The notes: generated by a model from the sequence alone, not told the origin. Positions 1-8,030 are shown, numbered from the stretch's first letter. The stretch is 55,080 nt of DNA from Fundidesulfovibrio putealis DSM 16056 (GCF_000429325.1 NZ_KE386885.1:95100-150179); one strand, 5' to 3'. A program made the numbers and translations.

Positions 1-47
1 GGTTAGCTTCGCGTAATAACCTGTTACGCTTCAAAAATCTTGTTCTA

Positions 48-83
48 AAGCCCAGAAACGCGCAAAGCCGCGTTTCTGGGCTT
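48..83 (-). terminator. Terminator-like hairpin, copy 1 of a repeated pair
   Basis: Perfect 15-bp inverted repeat (48-62 with 69-83) around a 6-nt loop. Read on the minus strand it lies 3' of the glycosyltransferase gene and of the long hairpin at 117-226. Its central CGCGGCTTTGCGCG matches the hairpin at 29286-29321 exactly and the one at 28132-28167 with one change, while the outer stem differs. No long T-run follows, so a pure terminator role is not certain. Confidence 0.6.
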
Positions 84-116
84 CCTAATTCTTGAAATCA
101 TCGTGCCCGGCTACGG

Positions 117-226
117 CTGTGGGTGGGTGCTGTCACGGTCGGGTTCTGGCGGGCGGGCGACGAATCGTCTTCAAATCGGTTCTAGCCCGCCCGCCAGGAC
201 ACGAACGGGACAGCACCCACCCACAG
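117..226 (-). repeat. Long two-tier hairpin element, copy 1 (inverted)
   Basis: Lower stem 117-129 pairs perfectly with 214-226. Upper stem (about 147-158 with 185-196) pairs perfectly. The 26-nt apical loop at 159-184 contains, on the minus strand, GAACCGATTTGAAG followed by the self-complementary GACGATTCGTC. The loop matches copies 2 and 3 except for one base, but both stems have different sequences here. The asymmetric middle section keeps CTGTCCCGT. Orientation follows the glycosyltransferase gene that ends at 360. No open frame fits it. It is best described as a structured intergenic repeat of unknown function. Confidence 0.85.
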
Positions 227-249
227 CTCGCCGCAAATCTCCCGCCCAC

Positions 250-358
250 GACGCGAAGCGAATAGCCGGGTGCAGGGGAGGCTTCTCCCCTGGCGGGTGC
301 AGGGCGGAGCCCGCCGGGGTGCAGGGGCAGCGCCCCTGCCGGGTTCGGGCAGAGCCCG
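250..358 (-). repeat. Row of short GC-rich hairpins at a gene 3' end
   Basis: Directly after the glycosyltransferase stop there are four short inverted repeats in a row: TCGGGCTCTGCCCGA, CAGGGGCGCTGCCCCTG, GGCGGGCTCCGCC and AGGGGAGAAGCCTCCCCT (minus-strand sense), joined by CCTGCACCCG-like spacers. The same order (CGGGCTC-GCCCG hairpin, CAGGG hairpin, then CACCCGGCT and TTCGCTTCGCGTCGTG) follows tsaB at 27784-27888, also 3' of a gene and in its direction. Together with the two hairpins further downstream this makes one composite 3'-end module. Confidence 0.65.
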
Positions 359-359
359 A

Positions 360-1529
360 TTACCTCCTCGCGGCCTCGTAAATCCGTTCCAGCTTCGCCG
401 CCACGGCGTCCCAGTTCAGTTCATCCCGCACCAAACGCGCGGCGTTGGCCTGAATGGCCTCACGGCGGGTGGCGTCGGTGAGCGCCTCCACGATGCGGTC
501 CCCGAAGGCCGCCGCGTCGGTGACGGGCGCCACGTAGCCGCAGTCGTACTCGCGCAGATAGCGCTCGATCTCCCCCACGGCGTTGGACACGATGGGCACG
601 CCCGAGGCCAGGTAGTCGCCGAAGCGGATGGGGAAGCGCGCCTTCTCGATGGGGTCGTCGTCCATGGGCAAAAGCAGCGCGTCGGACGCGGCCAAGTAGG
701 CGGGCACGTCAGTGGGCGGCTTCTCGCCAAGGCGCAGAATGCTGTTGCCAGCACGCTCAAGGTAGGGCTGCAAGCGGCGTTCGAACTCGTCGGGAATGTG
801 CATCTTGCCCAGGAAGGCGAGCTTCAGGTCCGGCACGGCGACGCGGGCGCGCTCGAAGGCGTCCAGCAGCAGGAAGAGCGACTCGGTGTAGGTGTGGCCC
901 ATGGACAGCACCAGCGGCACGCCGGAAGGCAGGCCCACGTGCGCGCGGGCCTCGTCGCGGGTGAGCGGCGAGCGAGTCATCGTCGGGCAGTTGGGAATGG
1001 CGTGGATGCGGCTGTCCGGCACGCCAGCGGCCCGGAAGGAGTCCATGAGCATGGCGCTGGCCGCAGTGCACTGCTGTGCCATCAGGGGCATGTTGTCGTT
1101 GAACCAGCCGACCACTCGCTGATAGGGGCCAGGATGCTGGTTGGCGAAGCCGCCCTTCCAGAGGTCGTCGTGATCCAGCACCAGCTTGAGGCCGGGGCGC
1201 AGGTAGCGCGCGGCCAGGGTGGGCACGGCCATGGGGTGCAGCGGGAAGGCGAAGGTGTGCAGCACGTCGTAGCGCGAAAAGAGCGCGTAGGCCGTATTGT
1301 AGAGCATGCGCAGGGTGTGCAGCGTGTGGAAGCCGCGCAGCTTGTACTTGGGCAACAGCACCGTGGTCAGGCCGCCATCCACGCGTTTGGTGGTGGCCAG
1401 GGTGTCCTCGCGGTTGGCGCACAGGAGCGTCACCGTGTGGCCGCGCCGGGTCAGGCCTTTGGCCAGATGGTAGCAGCGGAAATAGGTGCCGTAGTTCTCG
1501 ACGTTGTGATTCAGAAAGAGGATGTGCAT
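360..1529 (-). CDS. Glycosyltransferase, family 4 (GT-B)
   Basis: A 389-aa protein that begins MHILFLNHNVENYG and has the two-lobed layout of GT-B enzymes. The N-terminal half carries the GLTRRGHTVTLLCAN pattern of GT4 acceptor domains; near residues 290-312 is EKARFPIRFGDYLASGVPIV, the E-x7-E-like nucleotide-sugar binding segment. It should transfer a sugar from a nucleotide donor to a lipid or polysaccharide at the cytoplasmic face. The ATG overlaps the TGA of the upstream radical SAM-SDR gene (TGATG), so the two are probably translationally coupled and act in one pathway. An upstream in-frame extension to 1634 exists but lies inside the neighbour and looks like a shadow. Donor and acceptor cannot be read from sequence. 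Confidence 0.88.
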   Translation of the reverse strand: MHILFLNHNVENYGTYFRCYHLAKGLTRRGHTVTLLCANREDTLATTKRVDGGLTTVLLPKYKLRGFHTLHTLRMLYNTAYALFSRYDVLHTFAFPLHPMAVPTLAARYLRPGLKLVLDHDDLWKGGFANQHPGPYQRVVGWFNDNMPLMAQQCTAASAMLMDSFRAAGVPDSRIHAIPNCPTMTRSPLTRDEARAHVGLPSGVPLVLSMGHTYTESLFLLLDAFERARVAVPDLKLAFLGKMHIPDEFERRLQPYLERAGNSILRLGEKPPTDVPAYLAASDALLLPMDDDPIEKARFPIRFGDYLASGVPIVSNAVGEIERYLREYDCGYVAPVTDAAAFGDRIVEALTDATRREAIQANAARLVRDELNWDAVAAKLERIYEAARR

Positions 1530-3721
1530 CAGAGATTGGTCCGTTTGAAGAGGCATTCCGGCAGGTTGCGGATGATGAACATGATGGGCCGCCAGATGGC
1601 CTTGGTATAGATGGAATCCTTGCCGGAGCGCCATGCGGCGTGGATGTCTCGGGCCACGCGCTCGGGCGTGGCCGTGAGCGATGCGGGCAGGTCCAGGTGG
1701 GCGGTCATCTTGGAGCGCACGAAACCGGGCGTGACCGTGAGCACGTTGACGCCCGAGGCGAACAGGCGGTGGCGCAGACCCGAGAGATAGGCCGTCAGCC
1801 CGGCCTTGGCCGCGCCGTAGGCGTAGTTGGACTTGCGCCCGCGCTCGCCCGCCACCGAGGACAGGCCGATGAGGAACCCCTCGCGGCGCTCTTCGAAGTC
1901 CTTGGCGATGATTTCCAGGACGCTGGCCGCGCCGGTGAGGTTCACTGCCAAAAGGCGCAGCGGGTCGGAGGCTTCCAGCAGGCCGAAGGCCAGCACCGCG
2001 CCGTCCGGCTTGTGGGGCAGGGACTGGTAAAACGCGGCGTGGGAGGCTGTGTCCGTGGCGTCGAAGGAGACGACGTCCACCTCCACGCCGAAGTCGCGCC
2101 GGAGTTCGACGGCCTTGGAATCCAGAGACGCGGTGTCGCGCGATGCCAGGATCAGGTTGGAACTCTCGCGAGCGGCGAACTCACGCGCGATGGCCAGCCC
2201 GATGTCCGAGTTGGCCCCCAGCACCAGCACGCGCTCGGCCTTGGGGGCCTTCTTCGGCGCGCCGGACAGGGTGTTTTTCAGCAGGCGGAAGCCGAAGCGG
2301 AAGTAGTTGGCCAGGATGCGCCGGTCGGTTCCGGCCTGGAGGAGCTTTCGCCCGATGTAGCTCGGCCGCAGGTGGAACTTCAGCAGCACGTCGCGCCGGA
2401 ACTTCTCGATTTCCGGCATGGTGAGGGTCATTGTGCCTACGGTAGGGGCGTTGAAGTAGTCCTTGCCCAGCACGGATTCCTGGATCAGGCCGCAGCTGAC
2501 GGCCTCGGCGTGCAGCTCGGTGCCGGGATAGGGCACGGCGATGTGCAGCTCCAGGAAATCCGGGTCCAACTCGAAGATGTGGCGGCGGGTGGCTTCCAGG
2601 TGCTCGCGGCCCTCCCAGGGCATGCCGATCAGGAAGAACCCGAAGGTGAGGAGCCCCGCTTCTTTGGCCCACTTGGCGGCCTGGATGTTCTCCTCCGCCG
2701 TGGTGCCCTTCTTGGAGCGGGCCAGCGTCTCCGGGTGGCCGGATTCGTAGCCGAAGGCAACCAGCCAGCACCCGGCGGCCTTCATGGCCTTGAGCGTCTC
2801 CAGGGTCAGGGGCTTCACCTTGGAGTTGGCCACCCAGCGAACCTTGCCCGCCAGGTCGGAATCCAGGATGGCCTGGCAGACTTTTAACGTCCACTTCTGG
2901 TCGATGGTGAAGGTGTCGGACTTGAAGAAGAAGTCCCGGATGCCGTGCTTGTGGTAGCACTCGCGCATCTCTTCCAGGATGTTCTCGGGCGAACGCAGGC
3001 GCAGCTTGGTGCCCGAAATGGTGGGCGTGACGCAGAAGACGCAGCGCGAGGGGCAGCCGCGCGAGGTGGCGATGGTGGCCTGGGGTTCGCCGGTGTCCGG
3101 GCGCACGTAGAGATGATTCTCCATGAGCGAGCGGTCCGGGAAGGGCAGGCTGTCCAGGTCCGTCTCCCAGGAGTCGAAGAAGGTGCGCTGCCACGTATCA
3201 TTCTGCTTGTACAGGATTCCGCGTATTGCCGGGACTTCCTCGGGCGCGTCGAAGTGCGCGGCGGCCAGCTTGCCCACGATGAAGTCGCTCTCCAGGCCGA
3301 TCAGGTAGTCCACGCTGGCGAGGTCCAGCTGATCCAGCAGCCCCTGCTCGGGATTGAAGAAGATGGCCCCCTTGAGCATGACCATCAGGTTCGGGCGGCG
3401 CTTCTTGAGGTCCGCCACCAGCGTCAGGTCCCGGAAGATGGTGGCGTTGGTGATGGACATGAAGACGGCGTCCGGGGCGAAGCGGTCGAAGTCGGCCAGG
3501 AGGTCGTCGAGCGAACGCAGGCTGGTCTGGTAGTCGCGCAGGAAGACCTCGAAACCGTGGGCCTTGAGGGTGGCCGCGCCGTAGCCCAGGTCGTTGGGGG
3601 CGCGCATGGTGGTGGCCGTGGAGTTCTCCACGTTGCCCTGGGACCGGTCCTCGCCGCGCTGGTAGAATCTGCCGGGCGGGTAGAAGAGCATCACCCGCCG
3701 AGGTGCTTGTGTAGTGTGCAT
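1529..3721 (-). CDS. B12-binding radical SAM enzyme fused to a DprE2-like short-chain reductase
   Basis: About 730 aa, one uninterrupted frame. Residues 9-115 form a cobalamin-binding-type fold; residues 215-430 a radical SAM core with the cluster motif GCPSRCVFC (Cys223, 227, 230). From about residue 495 a complete NAD(P)-dependent SDR follows: LGANSDIG nucleotide motif, Ser621/622, YGAAK (Tyr635, Lys639), and a C-terminal WRPIMFIIRNLPECLFK, a tail I associate with DprE2-type decaprenyl-phosphoryl-2-keto-pentose reductases. There is no stop or start between the halves. Start at 3721 is chosen because MHTTQ precedes the conserved VMLFYPPG; an ATG at 3691 is the alternative. The open frame continues upstream to 4246 but that part covers the divergent gene at 3782. 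Coupled by TGATG to the downstream glycosyltransferase. Substrate unknown. Confidence 0.85.
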   Translation of the reverse strand: MHTTQAPRRVMLFYPPGRFYQRGEDRSQGNVENSTATTMRAPNDLGYGAATLKAHGFEVFLRDYQTSLRSLDDLLADFDRFAPDAVFMSITNATIFRDLTLVADLKKRRPNLMVMLKGAIFFNPEQGLLDQLDLASVDYLIGLESDFIVGKLAAAHFDAPEEVPAIRGILYKQNDTWQRTFFDSWETDLDSLPFPDRSLMENHLYVRPDTGEPQATIATSRGCPSRCVFCVTPTISGTKLRLRSPENILEEMRECYHKHGIRDFFFKSDTFTIDQKWTLKVCQAILDSDLAGKVRWVANSKVKPLTLETLKAMKAAGCWLVAFGYESGHPETLARSKKGTTAEENIQAAKWAKEAGLLTFGFFLIGMPWEGREHLEATRRHIFELDPDFLELHIAVPYPGTELHAEAVSCGLIQESVLGKDYFNAPTVGTMTLTMPEIEKFRRDVLLKFHLRPSYIGRKLLQAGTDRRILANYFRFGFRLLKNTLSGAPKKAPKAERVLVLGANSDIGLAIAREFAARESSNLILASRDTASLDSKAVELRRDFGVEVDVVSFDATDTASHAAFYQSLPHKPDGAVLAFGLLEASDPLRLLAVNLTGAASVLEIIAKDFEERREGFLIGLSSVAGERGRKSNYAYGAAKAGLTAYLSGLRHRLFASGVNVLTVTPGFVRSKMTAHLDLPASLTATPERVARDIHAAWRSGKDSIYTKAIWRPIMFIIRNLPECLFKRTNL

Positions 3722-3781
3722 GCGCCGGGGAAGTTGGCCGGATTGCGGCTTTCCGTCAAGGGGTTCGTGGGGGGAGGGGGT

Positions 3782-4186
3782 ATGCAGCGAAGCTATCATG
3801 CCTCGCTTGCGGCCCTGAAACAGAACGACCCGCTTTTCGAGCGCACCATGCACGTCATGGAGCACTACCTCGGCAAACTTCCTCAGGTAATCAAGAACAT
3901 GTTCATGCCCGTCCTGGCGAGGGATTTCAGGCAATTCGTGTGGCTTTATGAGCACCTGCGCGAGGCTGCGGCCTTGGTGGAGAATCACGCGCATCACAAG
4001 CGTCGCAAGGAAAAGCGCAAGCAAGAGGGTGGTGCTGGAATACGCGCACCAGAAACCGGAAGGACTGCGGCGGACGTCTCGGCGCGCGATGCGGAACGCC
4101 GCGCCCTGGTCTCGCGGGTGAAGGCCGGTGGGGCCAAAGAGGGCGACCTGCTCAGGTATCTGGAACTGGTGGGCGCGGGCGAATAG
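3782..4186 (+). CDS. Hypothetical protein, 134 aa
   Basis: Starts MQRSYHASLAALKQ after a strong GGGGGAGGGGG ribosome binding site ending three bases before the ATG region, which decides this start against the longer frame reaching back over the opposite gene. The first 75 residues look helical (LFERTMHVMEHYLGKLPQVI, VWLYEHLREAAALVENH); then comes a basic patch HHKRRKEKRKQ and a second helical C-terminus. No signal peptide or membrane segment. I do not recognise the family. It is divergent from the radical SAM-SDR gene and 49 bp ahead of the next gene in the same direction, so the two could be co-transcribed. Confidence 0.65.
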   Translation: MQRSYHASLAALKQNDPLFERTMHVMEHYLGKLPQVIKNMFMPVLARDFRQFVWLYEHLREAAALVENHAHHKRRKEKRKQEGGAGIRAPETGRTAADVSARDAERRALVSRVKAGGAKEGDLLRYLELVGAGE

Positions 4187-4235
4187 CCCGGCCAACGACG
4201 AGCGTGCAAATAATACAAACAAAGGAGAAGAACTC

Positions 4236-5078
4236 ATGGGCTTCAAAGCGATCGCCCTGGATTACATGATGGATAACGGCATGGCGGATGCGTCGCCGAA
4301 GACGGCTCTGGCGTGGTTTTCGCCGGAGGAGGCGAAAAAACAAGGTGATTTTCTTCAGCCGCTATCGGCTCAAGCAGGAACGGAACCTCAGTCGGATATG
4401 ACCACCCCGCAAGACGGAGGCAATGGGATGACTTCTTTTGAGAGGGAGTCCCGAGGCAGCGCTGGGAGCGCTACGCCCGAAAGCCAACCGCCCGGGAACC
4501 GTAACACAGCTCAAGCAAACTCTAATCCCAGCATTACATCCTATAATGGGGTGATGGTTGACGTCAGGGATAATGGAGGTCGCCATTATGAACAAAATGG
4601 CAAAATTTTCTATAAGAAAGGCGAAACGTTTTACGGCGTCGAAAAAATACCCGGAGGCAACTACTCTGTTGCGGAAGTGCCAGAATCAGAAGCAAAAGGC
4701 ATCATCGCCAAGGAAATCATGGACAATGGCAAGAGCCTTTACGCCAGAAACAGGATCTATTATTTGCACGACGGCACCGCATATGACATTGGGCAGAAGG
4801 CCGACGGCTCCACCGAAGCCTATGCCGTGTCGCCACATGAGGACGCGGACATCTACACCGTCGCTCACTCAAAAGGGCGATCCATGCCCACTGCCGAGGA
4901 TCCGCTGATTGACCCTGTAGAGGTAGCAACCGCAGGTCTGATTGGTGGAGTTTCTGCTGCCGCAAAAACAGGAGGAACATTGATGGCACGCATAGGGGCT
5001 GGGGCTAAGTCCGCAGGCAGGGACATGGCCCAGGAAGCAGCCACACAAGTTATTCAAAACACTCTAAAGCGATGGTAA
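4236..5078 (+). CDS. Hypothetical repeat protein with glycine-zipper tail, 280 aa
   Basis: ATG at 4236 follows AAAGGAGAAG. The N-terminal 100 residues are polar and low-complexity (PESQPPGNRNTAQANS). Residues 112-147 and 163-199 are two copies of a motif of the form DNG-x3-Y-x2-N-x2-(F/Y)-Y-x3-G-x2-(F/A)-Y, seen as DNGGRHYEQNGKIFYKKG and DNGKSLYARNRIYYLHDG. Residues 228-262 are Ala/Gly-rich and hydrophobic (VATAGLIGGVSAAAKTGG, IGAGAKSAG), like a glycine-zipper or pore segment. No signal peptide. Codon and base use become AT-richer through the gene and into the region after it, which suggests acquisition. An effector or toxin-like role is only a guess from the architecture; I recognise no family. 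Confidence 0.7.
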   Translation: MGFKAIALDYMMDNGMADASPKTALAWFSPEEAKKQGDFLQPLSAQAGTEPQSDMTTPQDGGNGMTSFERESRGSAGSATPESQPPGNRNTAQANSNPSITSYNGVMVDVRDNGGRHYEQNGKIFYKKGETFYGVEKIPGGNYSVAEVPESEAKGIIAKEIMDNGKSLYARNRIYYLHDGTAYDIGQKADGSTEAYAVSPHEDADIYTVAHSKGRSMPTAEDPLIDPVEVATAGLIGGVSAAAKTGGTLMARIGAGAKSAGRDMAQEAATQVIQNTLKRW

Positions 5079-5096
5079 CATTTTAATACAACACCG

Positions 5097-5300
5097 ATGC
5101 CAGCCAGCCAAGAGCTGGCTGGCACCAGTATTGCTTGTGCACTTTGTTTTTTTACAAATGCATACATAGAATTCACGAACACAGAGGACAATGTCTTGGA
5201 CCAGAACAAGCGCGACCGCCTGATAAAGACGCTCATTAACATTGCATACATAGTTGCATTCTCAACCACAATAAACTTGCTAAAGGAGTGCACGAAATGA
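5097..5300 (+). CDS. Possible small membrane protein, 67 aa
   Basis: Low-GC open frame with two hydrophobic stretches (AGTSIACALCFFTNAYI and LINIAYIVAFSTTINLL) around a charged centre (DQNKRDRLIK). Its first ATG lies in the left arm of the hairpin at 5099-5123, and no ribosome binding site is evident, so the start or the gene itself is doubtful. Its position just after the 280-aa protein would suit an immunity-type partner, but that is speculation. Confidence 0.3.
   Translation: MPASQELAGTSIACALCFFTNAYIEFTNTEDNVLDQNKRDRLIKTLINIAYIVAFSTTINLLKECTK
5099..5123. other. Perfect 10-bp hairpin after the 280-aa gene
   Basis: GCCAGCCAGC (5099-5108), loop CAAGA, GCTGGCTGGC (5114-5123). It starts 20 bp after the stop at 5078, but no T-run follows, so it may be an attenuator or RNA-stability hairpin rather than a terminator. 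It also occludes the ATG of the small frame at 5097. Confidence 0.5.
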
Positions 5301-5383
5301 AGTCTCAAACAACTACATGTTTCACGTCCCACGCCATTACAATTCAACATGACTGCACTTCTTACATGGCCGACACGGCATAA
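5297..5383 (+). CDS. Possible 28-aa peptide overlapping the preceding small ORF
   Basis: ATG at 5297 overlaps the TGA of the 67-aa frame (ATGA) and has a near-ideal AAAGGAG seven bases upstream. It encodes MKSQTTTCFTSHAITIQHD and nine further residues. The good ribosome binding site is the only support; the peptide resembles nothing I know. Confidence 0.25.
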   Translation: MKSQTTTCFTSHAITIQHDCTSYMADTA

Positions 5384-5864
5384 AATCCAACAACAGCGCA
5401 CAAACAGGCAATCTACCAGAAATCATTTCCCACGCAACTGCCATGCCAACCCCTCTCCCTAGTCGACGAAATCGCTTTCCCGAATCATAAACGCCAAGCG
5501 CATGGCAATGGCAACCTGCGGGATGTGGCAGATCTCAAGCCCCACACGAAGCGCACGGGGGGGGGCGGGCCAAAAGGCGGCGGCTAACCTCCGCCATGCA
5601 AGTGGGCGAAGTCGCCCCCTTCGTTATTTGAAATGAAAAGTTCGGCAAAAGTTGAAATATGGCTCTATTTGAAAATAGTACAATATTACAAACAGCACAG
5701 TCTGCCCAACGACCCGCGAGATGGTTAGGTGTATGATGAACTTCATTTTGGGCACATGTCAAAGTATTCTGCGAACGCGTAATAAGTGAACACGAGCACA
5801 TACGTATACCCATGCACCATGGACAGAACAAAATCTACGTAGTCTCCGCCTTTGTATACAAGCA
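5384..5864. other. AT-richer gap with no convincing gene
   Basis: Frames here are short and lack ribosome binding sites; a 98-aa minus-strand frame at 5535-5831 has Cys/His-rich random-looking composition. Small inverted repeats occur (GGGCGAAGTCGCCC near 5605, and a GGCGG/CCGCC pair just before it). Base composition differs clearly from the flanking GC-rich genes, consistent with acquired or decaying DNA. Confidence 0.5.
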
Positions 5865-6131
5865 TCACCACCACCTCACAAACCTATTTATAAGGTAAAT
5901 AGCAAGCACACTGAGGGGGATGGAGATGGCAAGCGGGACCACTGAGAGAAGAACCTTCTTCCAAATTGGCATTTTGTAGTATTTATGCATGCGTACATTC
6001 CTCTTCAAGACATTGCTGTAGTACTGGGCACAAGACCGTACTTTATGCGTTTGACTTGGGCAGCTTGATGCCAAATGGGCAAGCCCCTGGCCGAGCGCCC
6101 AACCGCACCGAATCATCATAAGCTTCTTCAC
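5865..6131 (-). CDS. Possible small protein with C-terminal membrane helix
   Basis: 88 aa from a GTG start; ATG codons shortly downstream are alternatives. The last 40 residues contain a clean transmembrane helix (VLLSVVPLAISIPLSVLAIYLI) after a basic segment (YYKMPIWKK), followed by NRFVRWW. The N-terminal half is Cys-containing and unconvincing, so the true protein may be only the 41 residues from MHKYYK. No clear ribosome binding site. Same strand and same AT-richer patch as the next gene. Confidence 0.3.
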   Translation of the reverse strand: MKKLMMIRCGWALGQGLAHLASSCPSQTHKVRSCAQYYSNVLKRNVRMHKYYKMPIWKKVLLSVVPLAISIPLSVLAIYLINRFVRWW

Positions 6132-6246
6132 TTAGGGCAGCTGGCAAAACAAGGCATTATTTTCCCATCTATAAGGGAATAGCAAAGCACTGCAACTATC
6201 AAAAAATGCAAAATTGTCATTGCAACAGCTTTGTTATAGCGCATCA

Positions 6247-6597
6247 CTATCTTCCAAGAATTTTGCACAGGTTCATTGAATTTGCTATCTCTTCAAAATA
6301 ATTACTCAACACAAGCCACACAAGAAACAGCATAGAAGAAATATTATTAACCCAGACGGTCCAGGCCGGGGGAGGTGATTCACCGGACGTGTCATACAGC
6401 CGAAGGTCCGACGTTATCGTCCCTTGGCCTGCCAGTTCCTCAGGCGACAGCGCCTCCCGCATGGCCGACGGCTCTATATTCTTTGACGGCTGGAACGGCC
6501 TGGGCTTGAACATCAGCAGGAGAAAGAGAATCGGAATAAGCGCGAGGGACACAAGCCAGACCATCGCCCAGAATTCATTCGCTACTCCACTGACCAC
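6247..6597 (-). CDS. Hypothetical membrane protein, 116 aa
   Basis: GTG start preceded by AGAGAGGG at a good distance. Two transmembrane helices (about residues 9-29, MVWLVSLALIPILFLLLMF, and 82-101, ISSMLFLVWLVLSNYF) flank a soluble stretch containing EALSPEELAGQGTI. I do not recognise the family. Divergent from the histidine kinase at 6774. Confidence 0.55.
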   Translation of the reverse strand: MVSGVANEFWAMVWLVSLALIPILFLLLMFKPRPFQPSKNIEPSAMREALSPEELAGQGTITSDLRLYDTSGESPPPAWTVWVNNISSMLFLVWLVLSNYFEEIANSMNLCKILGR

Positions 6598-6773
6598 ATG
6601 GCCCTCTCTTTGATTCTTGATGAAAATCGCCTTCTCGAAAATACTACGCCAAGCACGTACTCAAATCAACGCCGCGCCAGCCCTCCCCCCTCTTGTAACC
6701 ATCCCCCCGCCGTACCCCTCTTGCCTACAGGTGGCCGCGAGGCCTGCCCAATCAGCGAAACGCGCGAGGTCTC

Positions 6774-7769
6774 ATGCCCCCGTTCTGGAAAAATCCGCTC
6801 ATCCTCGACCCTGCCCTAGGCTGGCTCCTCGGCACGGTCCTTCTGGCCCCCATCTCGTTCTCCATCGGCAACGCCGAGCTGTTCCCGAAGGAGCACGTAA
6901 TGGGCATCGCCTTCAGCCCCGTGGCCGTCTACCTGGACTGCGTCTGCCTGTTCGCGGGCATGGCCTGCGGCTGGTTGCGGCGCAGGGCGCAGCTTCACGC
7001 GGCCCGCCAGCAGGAGTTGCTGCTGGAAAAAGAGACGCTCCTGCGCATTCTGTCTCACGATGTGGCGGGCAGCGTGGACGCCGCCAGGACGCTGGCCGAG
7101 TCCGCCGCGCGCGACGGCGAGAGCCACCTCGGCCCCCGCGCCGGGGAGAGCCTGATGGCCGCGCGCCGCACCCTGGAGAACTCCTCGCGCCTGATAGATT
7201 TTACGAAGCGGCTGATGGCCATGGAGAACGGCAGGTGGGTGGTGTGCCTGGTCCCCGGCGACATGGCCGGGCTGACGGACGAGTGCGTGTCGCTTCACGA
7301 GCTTCAGGCGCGCGAGAAGGACCTGCTCCTGACCCGGACCTTTGCTCCCGGCCCTTGCGAGGCCCTGGTGGAGCCGGTGGGATTCCTCAACTGCGTGCTG
7401 GGCAATCTGGTGGGCAACGCGGTGAAGTACTCGATACCGGGCGGCGAGGTGCGCATCGAGGGCAAGCCCCACCCGCGCGGCTACCAGCTGGAGGTAGTCA
7501 ACCGTGGGCCGGATATTTCCGCCGAGGCAGCCCGGAGCCTGCAAAACCTGTCCGGGCAACGCGACCCTGGCTTGGGCCTTGGCTTGTCACTTGCGGCCCG
7601 CTTCACGCGCCTCATGGGCGGGGAGCTCAGCGTGCGCTCCTGGCCGCTTGGCGGCGGGGCCTACGACACCATCTTCCGGGTGGTGCTGCCCGCGCCGCAG
7701 GCCCGCAAGGCCCTGACTCCGGCAGCAACCCACGGTGAGGCGCCCCGGCTGGATCTGGCCCGGGCCTGA
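6774..7769 (+). CDS. Membrane sensor histidine kinase
   Basis: 331 aa. Two N-terminal transmembrane segments (about 14-31 and 47-67) with hardly any periplasmic part, a short coiled stretch (LHAARQQELLLEKETLL), then a dimerisation helix with LLRILSHDVAGSV, phospho-acceptor His95. The ATPase domain has the N-box NLVGNAVKYS (about 220-229) and a G2 region GLGLGLSLAARF (about 285). No receiver domain and no response-regulator gene next to it, so this is an orphan kinase; the signal may be sensed in the membrane. ATG at 6774 is preceded by GCGAGGT. Terminator at 7806 follows. Confidence 0.85.
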   Translation: MPPFWKNPLILDPALGWLLGTVLLAPISFSIGNAELFPKEHVMGIAFSPVAVYLDCVCLFAGMACGWLRRRAQLHAARQQELLLEKETLLRILSHDVAGSVDAARTLAESAARDGESHLGPRAGESLMAARRTLENSSRLIDFTKRLMAMENGRWVVCLVPGDMAGLTDECVSLHELQAREKDLLLTRTFAPGPCEALVEPVGFLNCVLGNLVGNAVKYSIPGGEVRIEGKPHPRGYQLEVVNRGPDISAEAARSLQNLSGQRDPGLGLGLSLAARFTRLMGGELSVRSWPLGGGAYDTIFRVVLPAPQARKALTPAATHGEAPRLDLARA

Positions 7770-7805
7770 GCCCATACGCTGAGATCCTTATCGTACATAT
7801 TTGAG

Positions 7806-7838
7806 GCCCCGTCCCGGCGTCACGCGCCTGGGCGGGGC
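7806..7838 (+). terminator. Rho-independent terminator after the histidine kinase
   Basis: GCCCCGTCC (7806-7814) pairs with GGGCGGGGC (7830-7838), one G-T wobble, with inner GGCG/CGCC pairing; followed by TTTTGCCG. Confidence 0.7.
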
Positions 7839-7886
7839 TTTTGCCGTTCCGCCCTGACCTGCGTGTGCCGGAAAACAAATGCGGCC

Positions 7887-7915
7887 TTGGCTGATACGAT
7901 CCATGGTGCTATGAA
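7887..7915 (+). promoter_or_regulatory. Candidate sigma70-type promoter for guanine deaminase
   Basis: TTGGCT (7887-7892), 17-bp spacer, TATGAA (7910-7915), about 115 bp before the guaD start. Only a consensus match; no purine riboswitch fold is evident in the leader. Confidence 0.35.
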
Positions 7916-8030
7916 TACGTCCTTGAGTTGCAGGCTCGCGACGCCCCGGTCCGGCTCCAGGCTCCGACTCTGGCCCGGCCCTGCAGCCTGCCGACAGCTT
8001 TACGACGTACATCTCCACGGAGGACTCACC

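Noticed and set aside
3722-4246. N-terminal extension of the radical SAM-SDR frame
   Set aside because: This part lies opposite the gene at 3782-4186, has no family similarity, and the B12-binding domain starts right after 3721.
5535-5831. 98-aa minus-strand open frame
   Set aside because: No ribosome binding site, random-looking Cys/Ser/His-rich composition, and no neighbour relation.
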